NCBI RefSeq assembly: GCF_002993285.1
Contig: NZ_CP027433.1
Location: 2,170,001 to 2,234,000 of the forward strand
Length of the DNA stretch: 64,000 nucleotides
Origin: Gordonia iterans
GTDB lineage: Bacteria; Actinomycetota; Actinomycetes; Mycobacteriales; Mycobacteriaceae
Direction: 5' to 3'
The notes beneath the pieces are model-generated. The model was not told the origin of the DNA. It worked only from the letters and a program-made list of their open reading frames with translations, and searched no databases. The position numbers and the translations under genes are program-made. This document shows positions 16,654 to 25,631 of the stretch, one piece after another; position 1 is the stretch's first letter, and each line of letters opens with the position of its first letter.

Positions 16654-18300
16654 GTGACTGATTACCGATTGGTGATGTCACAGTTGCTGCAAGGCAGGTC
16701 GTACCGGGAGATCGAAGCGATCGCAGGATGCTCGCACCGCACGATCGCCAAAGCGAAGAAGATCTGCGGTGAACGGGAGCTGACCACCGAGGACCAGATC
16801 GAGGCGTTGACCGCCGAGGAGATCGACGCCTTGTTCACCGATGGGCGAAAGAACGCCTCAATCGATTTCGTGATGTTCGATGTCGCCGCCGCGGTGAAGA
16901 AGCGCTCAGGCAAGAAGAAGCTCCCACTGCGGGTGCTGTGGGCCAACTACCTGGAAACCGAAGGGGCGCCGGGGCAGCGGCACTACAGCTACCAGCGGTT
17001 CTGCCAGATCATCGGTGAGTACGTCGAGGTCAACGATCTGACGATGCGGATCGCGCACGTACCCGGGCACACGATGCAGGTCGACTGGGCCGGCACCACG
17101 ATGGCGATCTTCGACCCGGTCACCGGCAGCAGGACCCGGGTGTCGGTGTTCGTGGCATCGCTGCCGTACTCGGGCATGGTCTTCGCCTGCGGATGCCTGG
17201 ACGAGAAGGCAGCGAACTGGCTCGATGCCCACGTGCAGGCATTCGAGTACTTCGGCGGCGTCACGCAAGTGGTCGTGCCCGATAACACCTCGACCGCGTC
17301 GAACCAGATCACACGCGGGGACAGGGCCCGCGAGGTCAACCACGCCTACCGGGACTTCCTCGAGTACCACCGCACCGCCGCGGTGCCCACCAGAGCGGTG
17401 CGGCCCCGCGACAAGGGGCACGTCGAGTCCGGGGTCAAGATCGTGACGAACTGGGTGATCGGCCGACTCGCCGACCGCCGGTTCGCCAGCCTGGACGACC
17501 TGGGCGAGGCCATCAACGTCCAGGTCGATCAGATCAATGACCGCATCCCGTTCCGCGGACAGAAGATCAGCCGGCGGGAGTTGTTCGCCGAGCACGAGCA
17601 GCCACAACTGCTGGCGCTGCCCGACGCACGGTGGCAGCCGGTGACCTGGAGGAAATCCAAGGTCAACAGGGATTACCACGTCGAGATCGCGACGGTGAAG
17701 TATTCGGTGCCCCACACCTTCGCCGGTCAGCTCGTCGATGTGAAGATCACCGGCGAAACACTCGCAATCATGTGCGACGGAGAAGTCATCGCCTCCCATG
17801 CCGTCTCCGGGCGCCGGCACTCGTACGTCACCGACCCCGAGCACGTGCCCGCCCAGCATCTGCAATCCTCGGATCTGTGGTCCCGGGCGTACTTCGTGCG
17901 CCAGGCCCACAAGGTCGGTCCGTGCACCGTGGCCGCGATCAGCGACCTGCTCGACCGGCAACGCATCGAGGCCCAGGGCTACCGCTCGTGCCAGAACATC
18001 CTCGCCCTGGGGAAGAGCGACAAACAACTCCTCGAGCGGGCTTGCGGGCAACTTGTCTCCGAACAGACCCGACGGGCGATCTCCTACACCGCGGTCAAGC
18101 AACGCCTGGCGGCGCTGCGGGCCCAGGCCGCCGCACGACCGACCACCGCGGCGGAACCAGCGACTGCTGCGTCGGTAGCGCCACCGGCGGGACAGCGCGA
18201 CACCACCGGGGCGCATCTGGCCGGGCCCGAGCAGTTCAGCCTTTCTGCCTTGACCGGAGCCACCGGAGCCGACTTGACGGATGAGGGAGGGGCCAAGTGA
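16654..18300 (+). CDS. istA: IS21-family transposase IstA
   Basis: A 548-aa transposase. An N-terminal helix-turn-helix (about residues 10-45, with SYREIEAIAGCSHRTIAKAK) is followed by an integrase core whose acidic triad can be placed in MQVDWAGT, VVPDNTST and GHVESGVK. A beta-barrel-like C-terminal region follows (TVKYSVPHTFAGQLVDVKI). The GTG at 16654 follows AGGAGG by 5 nt; the upstream ATG at 16591 has no such site. No frameshift or stop is seen. It overlaps istB by 4 nt. Confidence 0.93.
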   Translation: MTDYRLVMSQLLQGRSYREIEAIAGCSHRTIAKAKKICGERELTTEDQIEALTAEEIDALFTDGRKNASIDFVMFDVAAAVKKRSGKKKLPLRVLWANYLETEGAPGQRHYSYQRFCQIIGEYVEVNDLTMRIAHVPGHTMQVDWAGTTMAIFDPVTGSRTRVSVFVASLPYSGMVFACGCLDEKAANWLDAHVQAFEYFGGVTQVVVPDNTSTASNQITRGDRAREVNHAYRDFLEYHRTAAVPTRAVRPRDKGHVESGVKIVTNWVIGRLADRRFASLDDLGEAINVQVDQINDRIPFRGQKISRRELFAEHEQPQLLALPDARWQPVTWRKSKVNRDYHVEIATVKYSVPHTFAGQLVDVKITGETLAIMCDGEVIASHAVSGRRHSYVTDPEHVPAQHLQSSDLWSRAYFVRQAHKVGPCTVAAISDLLDRQRIEAQGYRSCQNILALGKSDKQLLERACGQLVSEQTRRAISYTAVKQRLAALRAQAAARPTTAAEPATAASVAPPAGQRDTTGAHLAGPEQFSLSALTGATGADLTDEGGAK

Positions 18301-19052
18301 TCGATCGTCACCTCACCGACGCGGACATGCCGTTGTTCACGCAGCTGCGTATGACCGCGTTCGGGCAGACCGTCATCGAGCTGGCCAACGATCCCGCCTG
18401 CGACGAGTGGACCTTCTCCCAGAAGATCTTCCACGCGCTGGATAAGGAGATCACGGCCAGACAGGAACGTCGGACCCAGAAACTACTCAAGGCCTCCAGA
18501 ACGCCAAACCCTGATGCCTGCGTAGAAGAGATCCGTTATCTGGCTGACCGCAACCTCAATCGGGAGCTAATCGCACGGCTTTCCAGCTGTCAATGGATCG
18601 AGTCGACCCGCAATCTTGTCGTGCTCGGTCAGTCCAGCGTGGGCAAGACCTATGTGGCTCTGGCACTGCTCAATGCCGCGTGCCGAAAGTACTACAGCGC
18701 GAGGTTCTTCCGGCTCGACGATCTGGCCAACCGGCTCGCCGTGTTGGAACCGACCTCGCAGCGGCGGTTGGATTTCCTGACGGATCTGCACAACTGTGAC
18801 CTGCTGGTCCTGGATGACTTCCTGACGACGCCGGTGGCTGCGCACACCGCGGCCGAGTTGCTCAACATCCTGGCCGCTCGTGAAGGTCGAGGTTCGACTC
18901 TGGTGACCTCGCAGTTCGATCCGCCGGACTGGTACAAGTCGCTCCAGGACGCGGTCATCGCCGAATCGATCCTCAACCGGATCGTCGCCGGCGCCGAGAT
19001 CATCGCCCTGGACGGGCCGAACATGCGCCGACATCTGGCGGACAGCCGATAG
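18297..19052 (+). CDS. istB: IS21-family helper ATPase IstB
   Basis: A 251-aa DnaC-like AAA+ ATPase that helps IstA transpose. Walker A is GQSSVGKT (about residues 107-114) and Walker B is LLVLDDF (about 169-175); the sensor-like segment STLVTSQFDP follows. It starts at the GTG overlapping the istA stop and is full length for the family. Confidence 0.93.
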   Translation: MIDRHLTDADMPLFTQLRMTAFGQTVIELANDPACDEWTFSQKIFHALDKEITARQERRTQKLLKASRTPNPDACVEEIRYLADRNLNRELIARLSSCQWIESTRNLVVLGQSSVGKTYVALALLNAACRKYYSARFFRLDDLANRLAVLEPTSQRRLDFLTDLHNCDLLVLDDFLTTPVAAHTAAELLNILAAREGRGSTLVTSQFDPPDWYKSLQDAVIAESILNRIVAGAEIIALDGPNMRRHLADSR

Positions 19053-19080
19053 TTGGGCGCCGCGGTCGGGCAAGCTAGTA

Positions 19081-19954
19081 TTCAGAGCGTGTCTCACGTG
19101 GATGAAGTGGGTTGTGATGCATGATGTAGTTCGTGGTTGACGAGTTGTCTATCCGGTTGGTGCCGGATGCGTTGTAGGAGATCGCCGAACCGCTGATTCC
19201 GGCCTTCGCCCCCCGACCGCAGGGTGGTGGCAGTGCGCCGGTCGACGACCGGGCGGTGTTCACCGCAATCGTGTTCGTATTGACCAGCGGCTGCGCCTGG
19301 CGGCACCTGCCGCCGTCGTTCGGGGTCAGCGTCCCGACCGCGCATCGCCGCTTCACGGCCTGGGTGCGCGCGGGGGTGTTCGAGAAACTGCACCGCGAGG
19401 TGCTCGATCGACTCGGCGGCTCGGGTGAGCTGGACTGGTCGGCAGCGATCCTGGACGCCGCGAGTGTCCGGGCGAAAAGGGGGGATCTTTGACCGGGCCC
19501 AGCCCGGTCGATCGCGGCAAGAAAGGATCGAAGATCCACGTCCTGTCCGAGGCCGAGGGAATTCCGCTGGTTGTCGGCGTCTCTGCAGCGAACACCCACG
19601 ACAGCACCATGCTGCGGCCGCTGGTCGAGGCCATTCCCGCGGTCAGGTCCCGTCGTGGGCCGCGACGACGCAAACCGGGTCGCCTGCGCGCCGACAAAGG
19701 TTACGACTCCGCCGCTCACCGTTGCTGGTTGCGGGAGCGCCGGATCGTCCCGCGGATCGCTCGTCGCGGCATCGAACGCAACGACCGCCTCGGCCGGCAC
19801 CGATGGAAGATCGAACGCACCCTCGCCTGGCTCACCGGCTACCGCAGGCTCACAATCCGCTACGAACGCCACGCCGAGCACTTCACCGGCTTCCTGCAAC
19901 TCGCCGCGGCGCTCACCTGCTTCAAGAAGCTCTCCACATGAGACATGCTCTCAA
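19081..19954 (+). mobile_element. IS5-family (IS427-like) insertion sequence, 874 bp, TA duplication
   Basis: Imperfect terminal inverted repeats of about 22 bp: the left begins TTCAGAGCGTGTCTCACGTG and the right, reverse-complemented, begins TTGAGAGCATGTCTCATGTG. The element is flanked by TA on both sides, as expected for IS427-like members with short T(N)A targets. It carries one transposase in two frames. It is inserted close to the 3' end of the IS21 genes. Confidence 0.85.
19133..19941 (+). pseudogene. IS5-family transposase, two frames with -1 shift site and an early amber codon
   Basis: Frame A starts at GTG 19133 (VVDELSIRLVPDAL) and meets TAG at 19175-19177 where family members usually have Trp. 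It then continues as EIAEPLIPAFAPRPQG through the helix-turn-helix part to TGA at 19492. Frame B (19489-19941) carries the DDE core with KGSKIHVLSEAEGIPL, LRADKGYDSAAHR and the final RHRWKIERTLAWL block containing the catalytic Glu. The run AAAAGGGGGG at 19475-19484 fits a -1 ribosomal frameshift that fuses A and B. The amber codon makes production of full transposase doubtful unless an internal start is used. Confidence 0.8.
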
Positions 19955-20045
19955 TATGACTCGCTGATCACTGTGCATGTTCGAGGCTGATCCGAAGTCC
20001 ACCACTTCGCGCAGCCTTTTTTATACCAGCGGCGGGACGGGTAGG

Positions 20046-21047
20046 TTATTCGTGCCGAAATTCGCGTGGAGAGCGACCAGTCCACCGCTTGAAGGCGTGA
20101 GAGAAGCTGGCGAGGTCGCTGTATCCGAGATCCGCAGCGATCTCACTCACCGACATCGATCGGTCGAGCAGCCGCAGCATCGCACGATCACGCAGGAATG
20201 ATTCGCGCAACTCGCGAAAGGTGGTCCCCTCCTCGGACAGGCGCCGCTTGAGTGTGCTACGGGATATCGAGAGCTCGTGTGCGACCCAGTCGTTACTTCG
20301 TTTGCCGGGATCCTCCTCCAGGAGCCGTCGCACCTTCTCCGAGAAAGACGTGGTTCTGCTTCGCTGTTCGAGGGTTTGCTGCAGATCAACGATGGCGAGG
20401 CGATAGGCGACGGGATCGGAGAACCTACATACCTCGTTGAGGGTATCCGCGGGGACACGAAGGAATGACGTCGGAGCGTCGAAGTACAGGCGCCCAGCTA
20501 GGGCGTCCTCATGATTGGCCAGAAAGTTCGGCGCCGACCAGCTCAGATGGAGGGTGACGGTCGGCACATCGCCAGCGAGCATGTCAAGCAGGCGCAGGAG
20601 CGCCGACCCGCTGTACGCGACGACCAGGCAGTTCAGGGCCGGATCGCCTGTATGTGCGCTGAGCCCCACAGTAAGCCCCTCGTCTCTTGGGTGGAACTGT
20701 GGGCTGAGGGCCGTCGAGATCAAAGGCAGATAGGTGAGCAGCTCGACGATCTCGGCTACCGAACCTGCACTGACCAGAGGAAAGCTCAACGGGCCAAAGG
20801 ACGTCAACTGAGCCTGCTCGGCGAACGCGAAGCCGAGCGTAGTTGCCTGGTCGACATCGAGTGCGGGGTACACCTCGCGAAACCACCGTATCGGGGCCTG
20901 GATGTTCCGCTGGATCAACGTCGTCTCGTCGATTCCTTCGCGAGCCATGATGTTGCGAAGCCGCGCGACAGCGTCTGAGTCGAGTGCTTGGCTCTCGAGC
21001 AATTGCGCGAACATGAGTGGAGGCACACCCTCGTCGTTGAGGTTCAC
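20046..21047 (-). CDS. AraC-family transcriptional regulator of the CYP153 operon
   Basis: A 333-aa regulator. The N-terminal effector domain is of the OruR/ArgR-like arabinose-binding type (contains AYSGSALLRLLDMLAGDV at about 150), and the C-terminal 100 residues hold two helix-turn-helices, including HELSISRSTLKRRLSEEG and SVSEIAADLGYSDLASFSHA. It is divergent from the ferredoxin gene across a 120-bp region. An AraC-type protein next to ferredoxin-CYP153-reductase genes is the known organisation in alkane-degrading actinobacteria such as Dietzia, where it activates the operon in the presence of alkanes; the same role is inferred here. Confidence 0.9.
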   Translation of the reverse strand: MNLNDEGVPPLMFAQLLESQALDSDAVARLRNIMAREGIDETTLIQRNIQAPIRWFREVYPALDVDQATTLGFAFAEQAQLTSFGPLSFPLVSAGSVAEIVELLTYLPLISTALSPQFHPRDEGLTVGLSAHTGDPALNCLVVAYSGSALLRLLDMLAGDVPTVTLHLSWSAPNFLANHEDALAGRLYFDAPTSFLRVPADTLNEVCRFSDPVAYRLAIVDLQQTLEQRSRTTSFSEKVRRLLEEDPGKRSNDWVAHELSISRSTLKRRLSEEGTTFRELRESFLRDRAMLRLLDRSMSVSEIAADLGYSDLASFSHAFKRWTGRSPREFRHE

Positions 21048-21167
21048 CCTGGTCCCCTTTGAGCCGAATTCACAAGTTTCTGACTCTGCCGAACATAGCC
21101 GCCGCGCTCGTCTTCGGCAACACTTTGACCAAGTTCACATTGAGGACGACGTATCCAGGAGTTGGCT
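21048..21167. promoter_or_regulatory. Divergent promoter region between araC-type gene and ferredoxin
   Basis: 120 bp separating the two divergent genes. A TTGACC at 21125-21130 could be the -35 box for the plus-strand operon. TTCACA occurs twice in direct orientation (21069-21074 and 21134-21139) and could be part of AraC half-sites. Neither assignment is certain; the position is the natural place for control of the whole oxidation cluster. Confidence 0.4.
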
Positions 21168-21488
21168 ATGGCAGTTGTCACCTTTGTCTCCCACGATGGC
21201 CAGAAGCACGAGGCGCCCATCGAGGAAGGGCAGTCGCTGATGCAGGTCGCGACCAACAACGCGGTGCCCGGCATCGACGGCGACTGCGGAGGCGAAGCCG
21301 CGTGCGGTACCTGTCATGTGATCGTCGATCCGCAATGGTCCGAGCAGGTCGGCCTCTCGGGTCCCGAGGAGGAGGAGATGCTCGCGATGAACCCCGAGCG
21401 CCAGCCGACCTCCCGGCTGTCCTGCCAGATGGCGGCGTCGGCGGCGTGGGACGGCTTGATCGTCGAACTACCCGAATTCCAGATGTGA
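21168..21488 (+). CDS. [2Fe-2S] ferredoxin, putidaredoxin type
   Basis: A 106-aa electron carrier. Cluster ligands follow the C-x5-C-x2-C...C pattern: CGGEAACGTC plus the Cys of LSCQMAASA, as in adrenodoxin/putidaredoxin-type ferredoxins serving class I P450s. ATG at 21168 has AGGAG 6 nt upstream. It is the first gene of the plus-strand operon, directly before the CYP153 gene and followed by its reductase, so it should pass electrons from the reductase to the P450. Confidence 0.93.
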   Translation: MAVVTFVSHDGQKHEAPIEEGQSLMQVATNNAVPGIDGDCGGEAACGTCHVIVDPQWSEQVGLSGPEEEEMLAMNPERQPTSRLSCQMAASAAWDGLIVELPEFQM

Positions 21489-21511
21489 CGGCGAGAAACG
21501 GTTAAGACCTG

Positions 21512-22900
21512 ATGAAGATTCCTGAAGCAATCACCGCCAAGGTTCAGTCGACCATCCCGATGGATCTGCAGATCCAGGGCGCGCATCTGTATGACAAGAC
21601 CCGGCGATGGGTGACCGGGACGAACGGAGAGAAGCTCTTCGTCGAGAGTCCTATCCCGCCGGTCGAGGACGTCGAGCTCGCCGACATCGACCTCAGCAAC
21701 CCTTTTCTCTATCGCCAGGGGCGCTGGCAGTCCTACTTCGAGCGCTTGCGCAACGAGGCGCCGGTCCACTACCAGCCCAACAGTGCGTTCGGTCCGTTCT
21801 GGTCTGTCACGCGGCATGCCGACATCGTGGCCGTGGACAAGAACCACGAGCTCTTCTCCGCCGAGCCGTTCATTGTCATCGGGGCCCCGCCTCGTTTCCT
21901 TGATATCGCGATGTTCATCGCGATGGATCCGCCACGCCACGACGCGCAGCGGGCCGCTGTCCAAGGCGTTGTTGCGCCGAAGAACCTGCGTGAGATGGAG
22001 GGGCTGATTCGATCGCGTGTGCAGGAGGTGCTGGACGACCTGCCCGTGGATCAGCCGTTCGACTGGGTGCAGAACGTCTCGATCGAGTTGACCGCTCGGA
22101 TGCTTGCCACCCTTCTGGACTTCCCGTACGAGCAGCGTCGCAAGCTCGTCTACTGGTCAGATCTCGCGACGTCGCTGGAGCAAGCCAACGGCGGGCCCTC
22201 GGACAACGACGAGGTGTTCCCCGGCATGCGCGACATGGCGCGAGGTCTCAGCGCTCTCTGGCACGACAAGGCAGCGCGGATGGCTGCCGGGGAGGAACCC
22301 GGCTTCGATCTGATCACCATGTTGCAGAGCAACGAGAACACCAAGGACCTGATCGACCGCCCGATGGAATTCTTGGGCAACCTCGTGCTGCTGATCGTCG
22401 GAGGCAACGACACGACCCGCAACTCGATGAGCGGCGGTGTTCTTGCGCTGAACCGCTTCCCCGATCAGTTCGAGAAGCTGAAGGCAAACCCCGACCTGAT
22501 CCCCAACATGGGCTCGGAGATCATCCGGTGGCAAACCCCGCTGGCTTATATGCGCCGGGTCGCCAAGGCCGACACCATTCTGAACGGGCAGTTCATCCGC
22601 AAGGGCGACAAAGTAGTGATGTGGTACGCCTCGGGCAACCGCGACGAGCGCGTGTTCGAACGGCCCGATGAGTTCATCATCGACCGGGCCAACGCCCGCA
22701 ACCACATCTCCTTCGGCTTCGGCGTCCATCGTTGTATGGGCAACCGGCTGGCCGAGCTCCAGCTGCGGATCCTGTGGGAGGAGTTGCTTCCCCGTTTCGA
22801 CAATATCGAGGTCGTCGGCGAGCCAGAGTACGTGCAGTCCAATTTCGTGAGGGGCATCAGCAAGATGATGGTCCGCCTCACCCCGAAATCCAGCGCATGA
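21512..22900 (+). CDS. Cytochrome P450, CYP153-type terminal hydroxylase
   Basis: A 462-aa soluble P450. The heme loop is FGFGVHRCMGNRLAELQ with the thiolate Cys at 408, the I-helix is LLIVGGNDTTRNSMSGGVLA, and the ExxR motif is EIIRWQ. The stretch GGNDTTRNSMxGGVLALN together with WQTPLxxMRR is characteristic of CYP153, the family that hydroxylates n-alkanes, cycloalkanes or limonene at terminal positions. Compared with well-known CYP153A6 the N-terminus is about 40 residues longer. Coupling to a ferredoxin upstream and a reductase by ATGA overlap downstream gives a complete three-component system. Confidence 0.92.
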   Translation: MKIPEAITAKVQSTIPMDLQIQGAHLYDKTRRWVTGTNGEKLFVESPIPPVEDVELADIDLSNPFLYRQGRWQSYFERLRNEAPVHYQPNSAFGPFWSVTRHADIVAVDKNHELFSAEPFIVIGAPPRFLDIAMFIAMDPPRHDAQRAAVQGVVAPKNLREMEGLIRSRVQEVLDDLPVDQPFDWVQNVSIELTARMLATLLDFPYEQRRKLVYWSDLATSLEQANGGPSDNDEVFPGMRDMARGLSALWHDKAARMAAGEEPGFDLITMLQSNENTKDLIDRPMEFLGNLVLLIVGGNDTTRNSMSGGVLALNRFPDQFEKLKANPDLIPNMGSEIIRWQTPLAYMRRVAKADTILNGQFIRKGDKVVMWYASGNRDERVFERPDEFIIDRANARNHISFGFGVHRCMGNRLAELQLRILWEELLPRFDNIEVVGEPEYVQSNFVRGISKMMVRLTPKSSA

Positions 22901-24099
22901 CCTCGCAGCGGGCCCTCATCGTCGGGGCCGGCCATGCCGGGGCCCAACTCGCGGCCAGTCTGCGCCAGGAAGGGTGGACCGGTGAGATCGTCCTCATCGG
23001 CGAGGAGTCGGCGCTGCCCTATCAACGCCCGCCGCTGTCGAAGGGTTACCTGGCGGGGAAGAGCACGCTCGACGAACTCGCGATCCGCAGCGCCAAATTC
23101 TACACCGAGCAGGGGATCCAACTCCTGAATGCGAAGGTGGAGGCGATCGACCGCTCGGCTGGTCATCTCGTGTTGAGCACCGGCGACGCGCTGCCCTACG
23201 ACAAGCTCGCGCTGTGCACTGGGGCCCGCCCTCGACGGCTTTCCATCCCGGGGGCCGACCTGGTCGGCGTCTACTACCTACGCACCGCTGCGGACGTCGA
23301 GATGATCCGAGAGGCCACCAGCCCCGGGTGTCGGGCTGTGATCATCGGCGGCGGCTACATCGGACTGGAGACGGCCGCCTCATTGCGTGCGCTCGGTCTG
23401 GAGGTCACTGTACTCGAGGCGACCGAGCGCGTCCTCGAACGGGTCACCGCCCCCGCTGTATCGGCGTTCTTCGACCGGATCCACCGGGAGGAGGGCGTGA
23501 ACATCCGGACGGGCGCGCTGGTCGAAGCTCTATCAGGTGACGGCAGGGTCCGCGAGGTGTTCCTGTCCAGTGGCGAATCAATTCCCACCGACCTCGTCAT
23601 TGTCGGTATCGGCGTTGAGCCGAACACCGAGCTCGCCGCCGCCGCGGGTCTGGTCGTCGACAACGGCGTCGTGATCGACGACCAGACCCGGACCAGCGAC
23701 CCCGACATCGTGGCGGCTGGGGACTGCGCCAGCCATGACATGGCCCGTTACGGCCGTCGCATACGCCTGGAGTCCGTGCCGAGTGCGGGTGAGCAGGCCA
23801 AGGTGGCGGCCGCGACCGTCTGCGGCAAGTCCAAGATGATCGCGGCGCTTCCATGGTTCTGGTCGGATCAATACGATCTCAAGCTCCAGATCGCCGGTCT
23901 CAACACCGGGTACGACGAAGTCGTCCTCAGCGGCGACCCGACCCGGGACCGCGACTTCACCTGCTTCTACCTGCGTGCGGGCGAGCTCATCGCCGCCGAC
24001 TGCATCAACCGGCCCCGTCACTTCATGTTCAGCAAGCGGGTCATCACGCAGCGACTCCCCATTGGCCGGACCGAACTGGTGCTCGCAGGCTCTGTCTGA
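22897..24099 (+). CDS. FAD-dependent ferredoxin reductase, putidaredoxin reductase type
   Basis: A 400-aa NAD(P)H-dependent flavoprotein. The FAD-binding GxGxxG is VGAGHAGAQLAASLR (about residues 9-23), the NAD-binding loop is IIGGGYIGLETAASL (about 149-163), and the second FAD motif is DIVAAGDCASHD (about 268-279). RPPLSKGYL is the usual flavin-contact segment. Overlap with the P450 stop (ATGA) shows translational coupling. Its job is to reduce the ferredoxin encoded at 21168, and possibly to serve the second P450 too. Confidence 0.93.
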   Translation: MTSQRALIVGAGHAGAQLAASLRQEGWTGEIVLIGEESALPYQRPPLSKGYLAGKSTLDELAIRSAKFYTEQGIQLLNAKVEAIDRSAGHLVLSTGDALPYDKLALCTGARPRRLSIPGADLVGVYYLRTAADVEMIREATSPGCRAVIIGGGYIGLETAASLRALGLEVTVLEATERVLERVTAPAVSAFFDRIHREEGVNIRTGALVEALSGDGRVREVFLSSGESIPTDLVIVGIGVEPNTELAAAAGLVVDNGVVIDDQTRTSDPDIVAAGDCASHDMARYGRRIRLESVPSAGEQAKVAAATVCGKSKMIAALPWFWSDQYDLKLQIAGLNTGYDEVVLSGDPTRDRDFTCFYLRAGELIAADCINRPRHFMFSKRVITQRLPIGRTELVLAGSV

Positions 24100-24170
24100 G
24101 GTGATCGGTCCCTTGGCGGCGATGGTACGACAACAGCGAGTACGGGCCCACATTTCGGAAAGGAACGTCA

Positions 24171-25631
24171 GTGACGAACATCATCCAGCTCCCGCTGGCG
24201 AAGGGTCGTGAGCGGCTCTCGTCGGTATTCCTGGCACCATTGCCGAGTCGGGCCGACGCGACCCTGCTAGGGGTCAGCGACCAGTGGCCTGTTCGTGAGC
24301 TCGCCCCGCCCCCGGCGGGGTCGGGGCTCGAGCCCGTCCGAGGGACCGCGGGCATGCCTCTGCTCGGTCACACCCTGGACTACATCAGGTTCGGCTCCAA
24401 CTTCACCCGGGCCAGGTACCAACGCTTCGGACCGGTCTGGTGGATGGGCGCCTTCGGCACGAGAATCGTGATGGTGGCGGGCGCGGATGCCACACAGGAG
24501 GCGCTGACGACCAAGGCGAAGTCGTTCTCCCAGGACGGGTGGACCTATCTCATCGATGCTTTCTTTCACCGGGGCCTGATGCTGATGAGCTTCGACGAGC
24601 ACAGGATGCATCGGCGGATCATGCAGGAGGCGTTCACCCGCGACCGGCTCGCCGGCTACGTCGACCAGCTCGGCCCGACGCTGGAGACCAGCATCCGCAG
24701 GTGGACAGCGGGCCGGTCCACGCGCATCTACCCACTGTTGAAGGCCCTGACTCTCGACGTCGCAACGGAGGTCTTCATGGCAGGTCGGGGAGGGAGCGAG
24801 GACACTGACGCCATCAACGACGCCTTCGTGGCCACCGTGCGCGCAGCCAGCTCGATCATCCGTTTCCCGCTGCCGGGGACTCGGTGGCGCGCCGGAGTCC
24901 ATGGGCGCACGCTCCTGGAGGACTACTTCACCCGGCATCTGCCGACGGCTCGAAGTGCCCAGGGAGACGACCTCTTTGCGGGGCTGTGCCATGCGCGCAC
25001 GGCCGACGGTGAGGCGTTCACTGATGAGGACGTCGTCAACCACATGATCTTCTTGATGATGGCGGCCCACGATACCTCGACCATCACCACCACCGCTGCC
25101 GCCTACTTCCTCGCCAAGCACCCAGCCTGGCAGGAACGGGCTCGGGCCGAGTCCGACCGACTCGGTGAACGCCGCCCCGACATCGACGACCTGGACTCGA
25201 TGGCGACTCTCGACCTGGTGATCAAGGAGACGCTGCGCCTCGTGGCGCCCGTGCCGATCGTGATGCGCAAGACGATCGAGAACGTGGAGATTGCCGGACG
25301 CCACATCCCGGCGGACACCCTGGTGGCCGTGGCTCCTGCGGTGAACCACTTCGACGAGTCGTGCTGGACCGAGCCCGACACCTTCGACCCCGACCGTTTC
25401 AGCGAGCCGCGCCATGAGGACCAGAATCACCGTTTCGGGTGGATCCCCTTCGGCGGAGGAGTGCACAAGTGCATTGGTCTGCACTTCGGCACCCTCGAGG
25501 TCAAGGCGATCCTGCACCACATGCTGCGCACTTACACCTGGTCGGTCCCCGACCAGTATGAAGTGAGATGGGACAACACCTCGCTCCCCATTCCTGTCGA
25601 CGGGTTGCCGATCACCCTGGAGCGCAGATGA
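24171..25631 (+). CDS. Second cytochrome P450, substrate unknown
   Basis: A 486-aa P450 clearly different from the CYP153 protein. The heme motif is FGGGVHKCIGLHFG with Cys434, the I-helix is MMAAHDTSTIT, the ExxR is ETLR, and PDRF follows. The His before the acid-alcohol pair (AAHDTST) and the fairly long N-terminal part with a Pro-rich PPPAGSGLEP segment place it nearer the CYP51/CYP136-like groups than the CYP153 type, but I cannot give a family number. The GTG start has AAAGGA about 9 nt upstream. It begins a tightly coupled set of four genes (P450, transglutaminase-like, ALDH, SDR), all overlapping by 4 nt. Confidence 0.9.
   Translation: MTNIIQLPLAKGRERLSSVFLAPLPSRADATLLGVSDQWPVRELAPPPAGSGLEPVRGTAGMPLLGHTLDYIRFGSNFTRARYQRFGPVWWMGAFGTRIVMVAGADATQEALTTKAKSFSQDGWTYLIDAFFHRGLMLMSFDEHRMHRRIMQEAFTRDRLAGYVDQLGPTLETSIRRWTAGRSTRIYPLLKALTLDVATEVFMAGRGGSEDTDAINDAFVATVRAASSIIRFPLPGTRWRAGVHGRTLLEDYFTRHLPTARSAQGDDLFAGLCHARTADGEAFTDEDVVNHMIFLMMAAHDTSTITTTAAAYFLAKHPAWQERARAESDRLGERRPDIDDLDSMATLDLVIKETLRLVAPVPIVMRKTIENVEIAGRHIPADTLVAVAPAVNHFDESCWTEPDTFDPDRFSEPRHEDQNHRFGWIPFGGGVHKCIGLHFGTLEVKAILHHMLRTYTWSVPDQYEVRWDNTSLPIPVDGLPITLERR

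Larger units (their letters stand above)
16508..19080 (+). mobile_element. IS21-family insertion sequence (istA-istB)
   Basis: Two overlapping genes, istA and istB, in the order and overlap typical of IS21. The outer limits are approximate: the left edge is put at the TGTTAGGAACGCG motif near 16508 and the right edge at the junction with the IS5 element, because I could not find a convincing terminal repeat pair. The IS5 insertion at 19081 probably separated the istB end from the true right end of IS21. Confidence 0.7.

Noticed and set aside
15905-16681. Full 258-aa TetR regulator on the minus strand
   Set aside because: Only the part up to 16397 is TetR-like; the N-terminal residues come from junction and IS21 sequence and lack a helix-turn-helix start.
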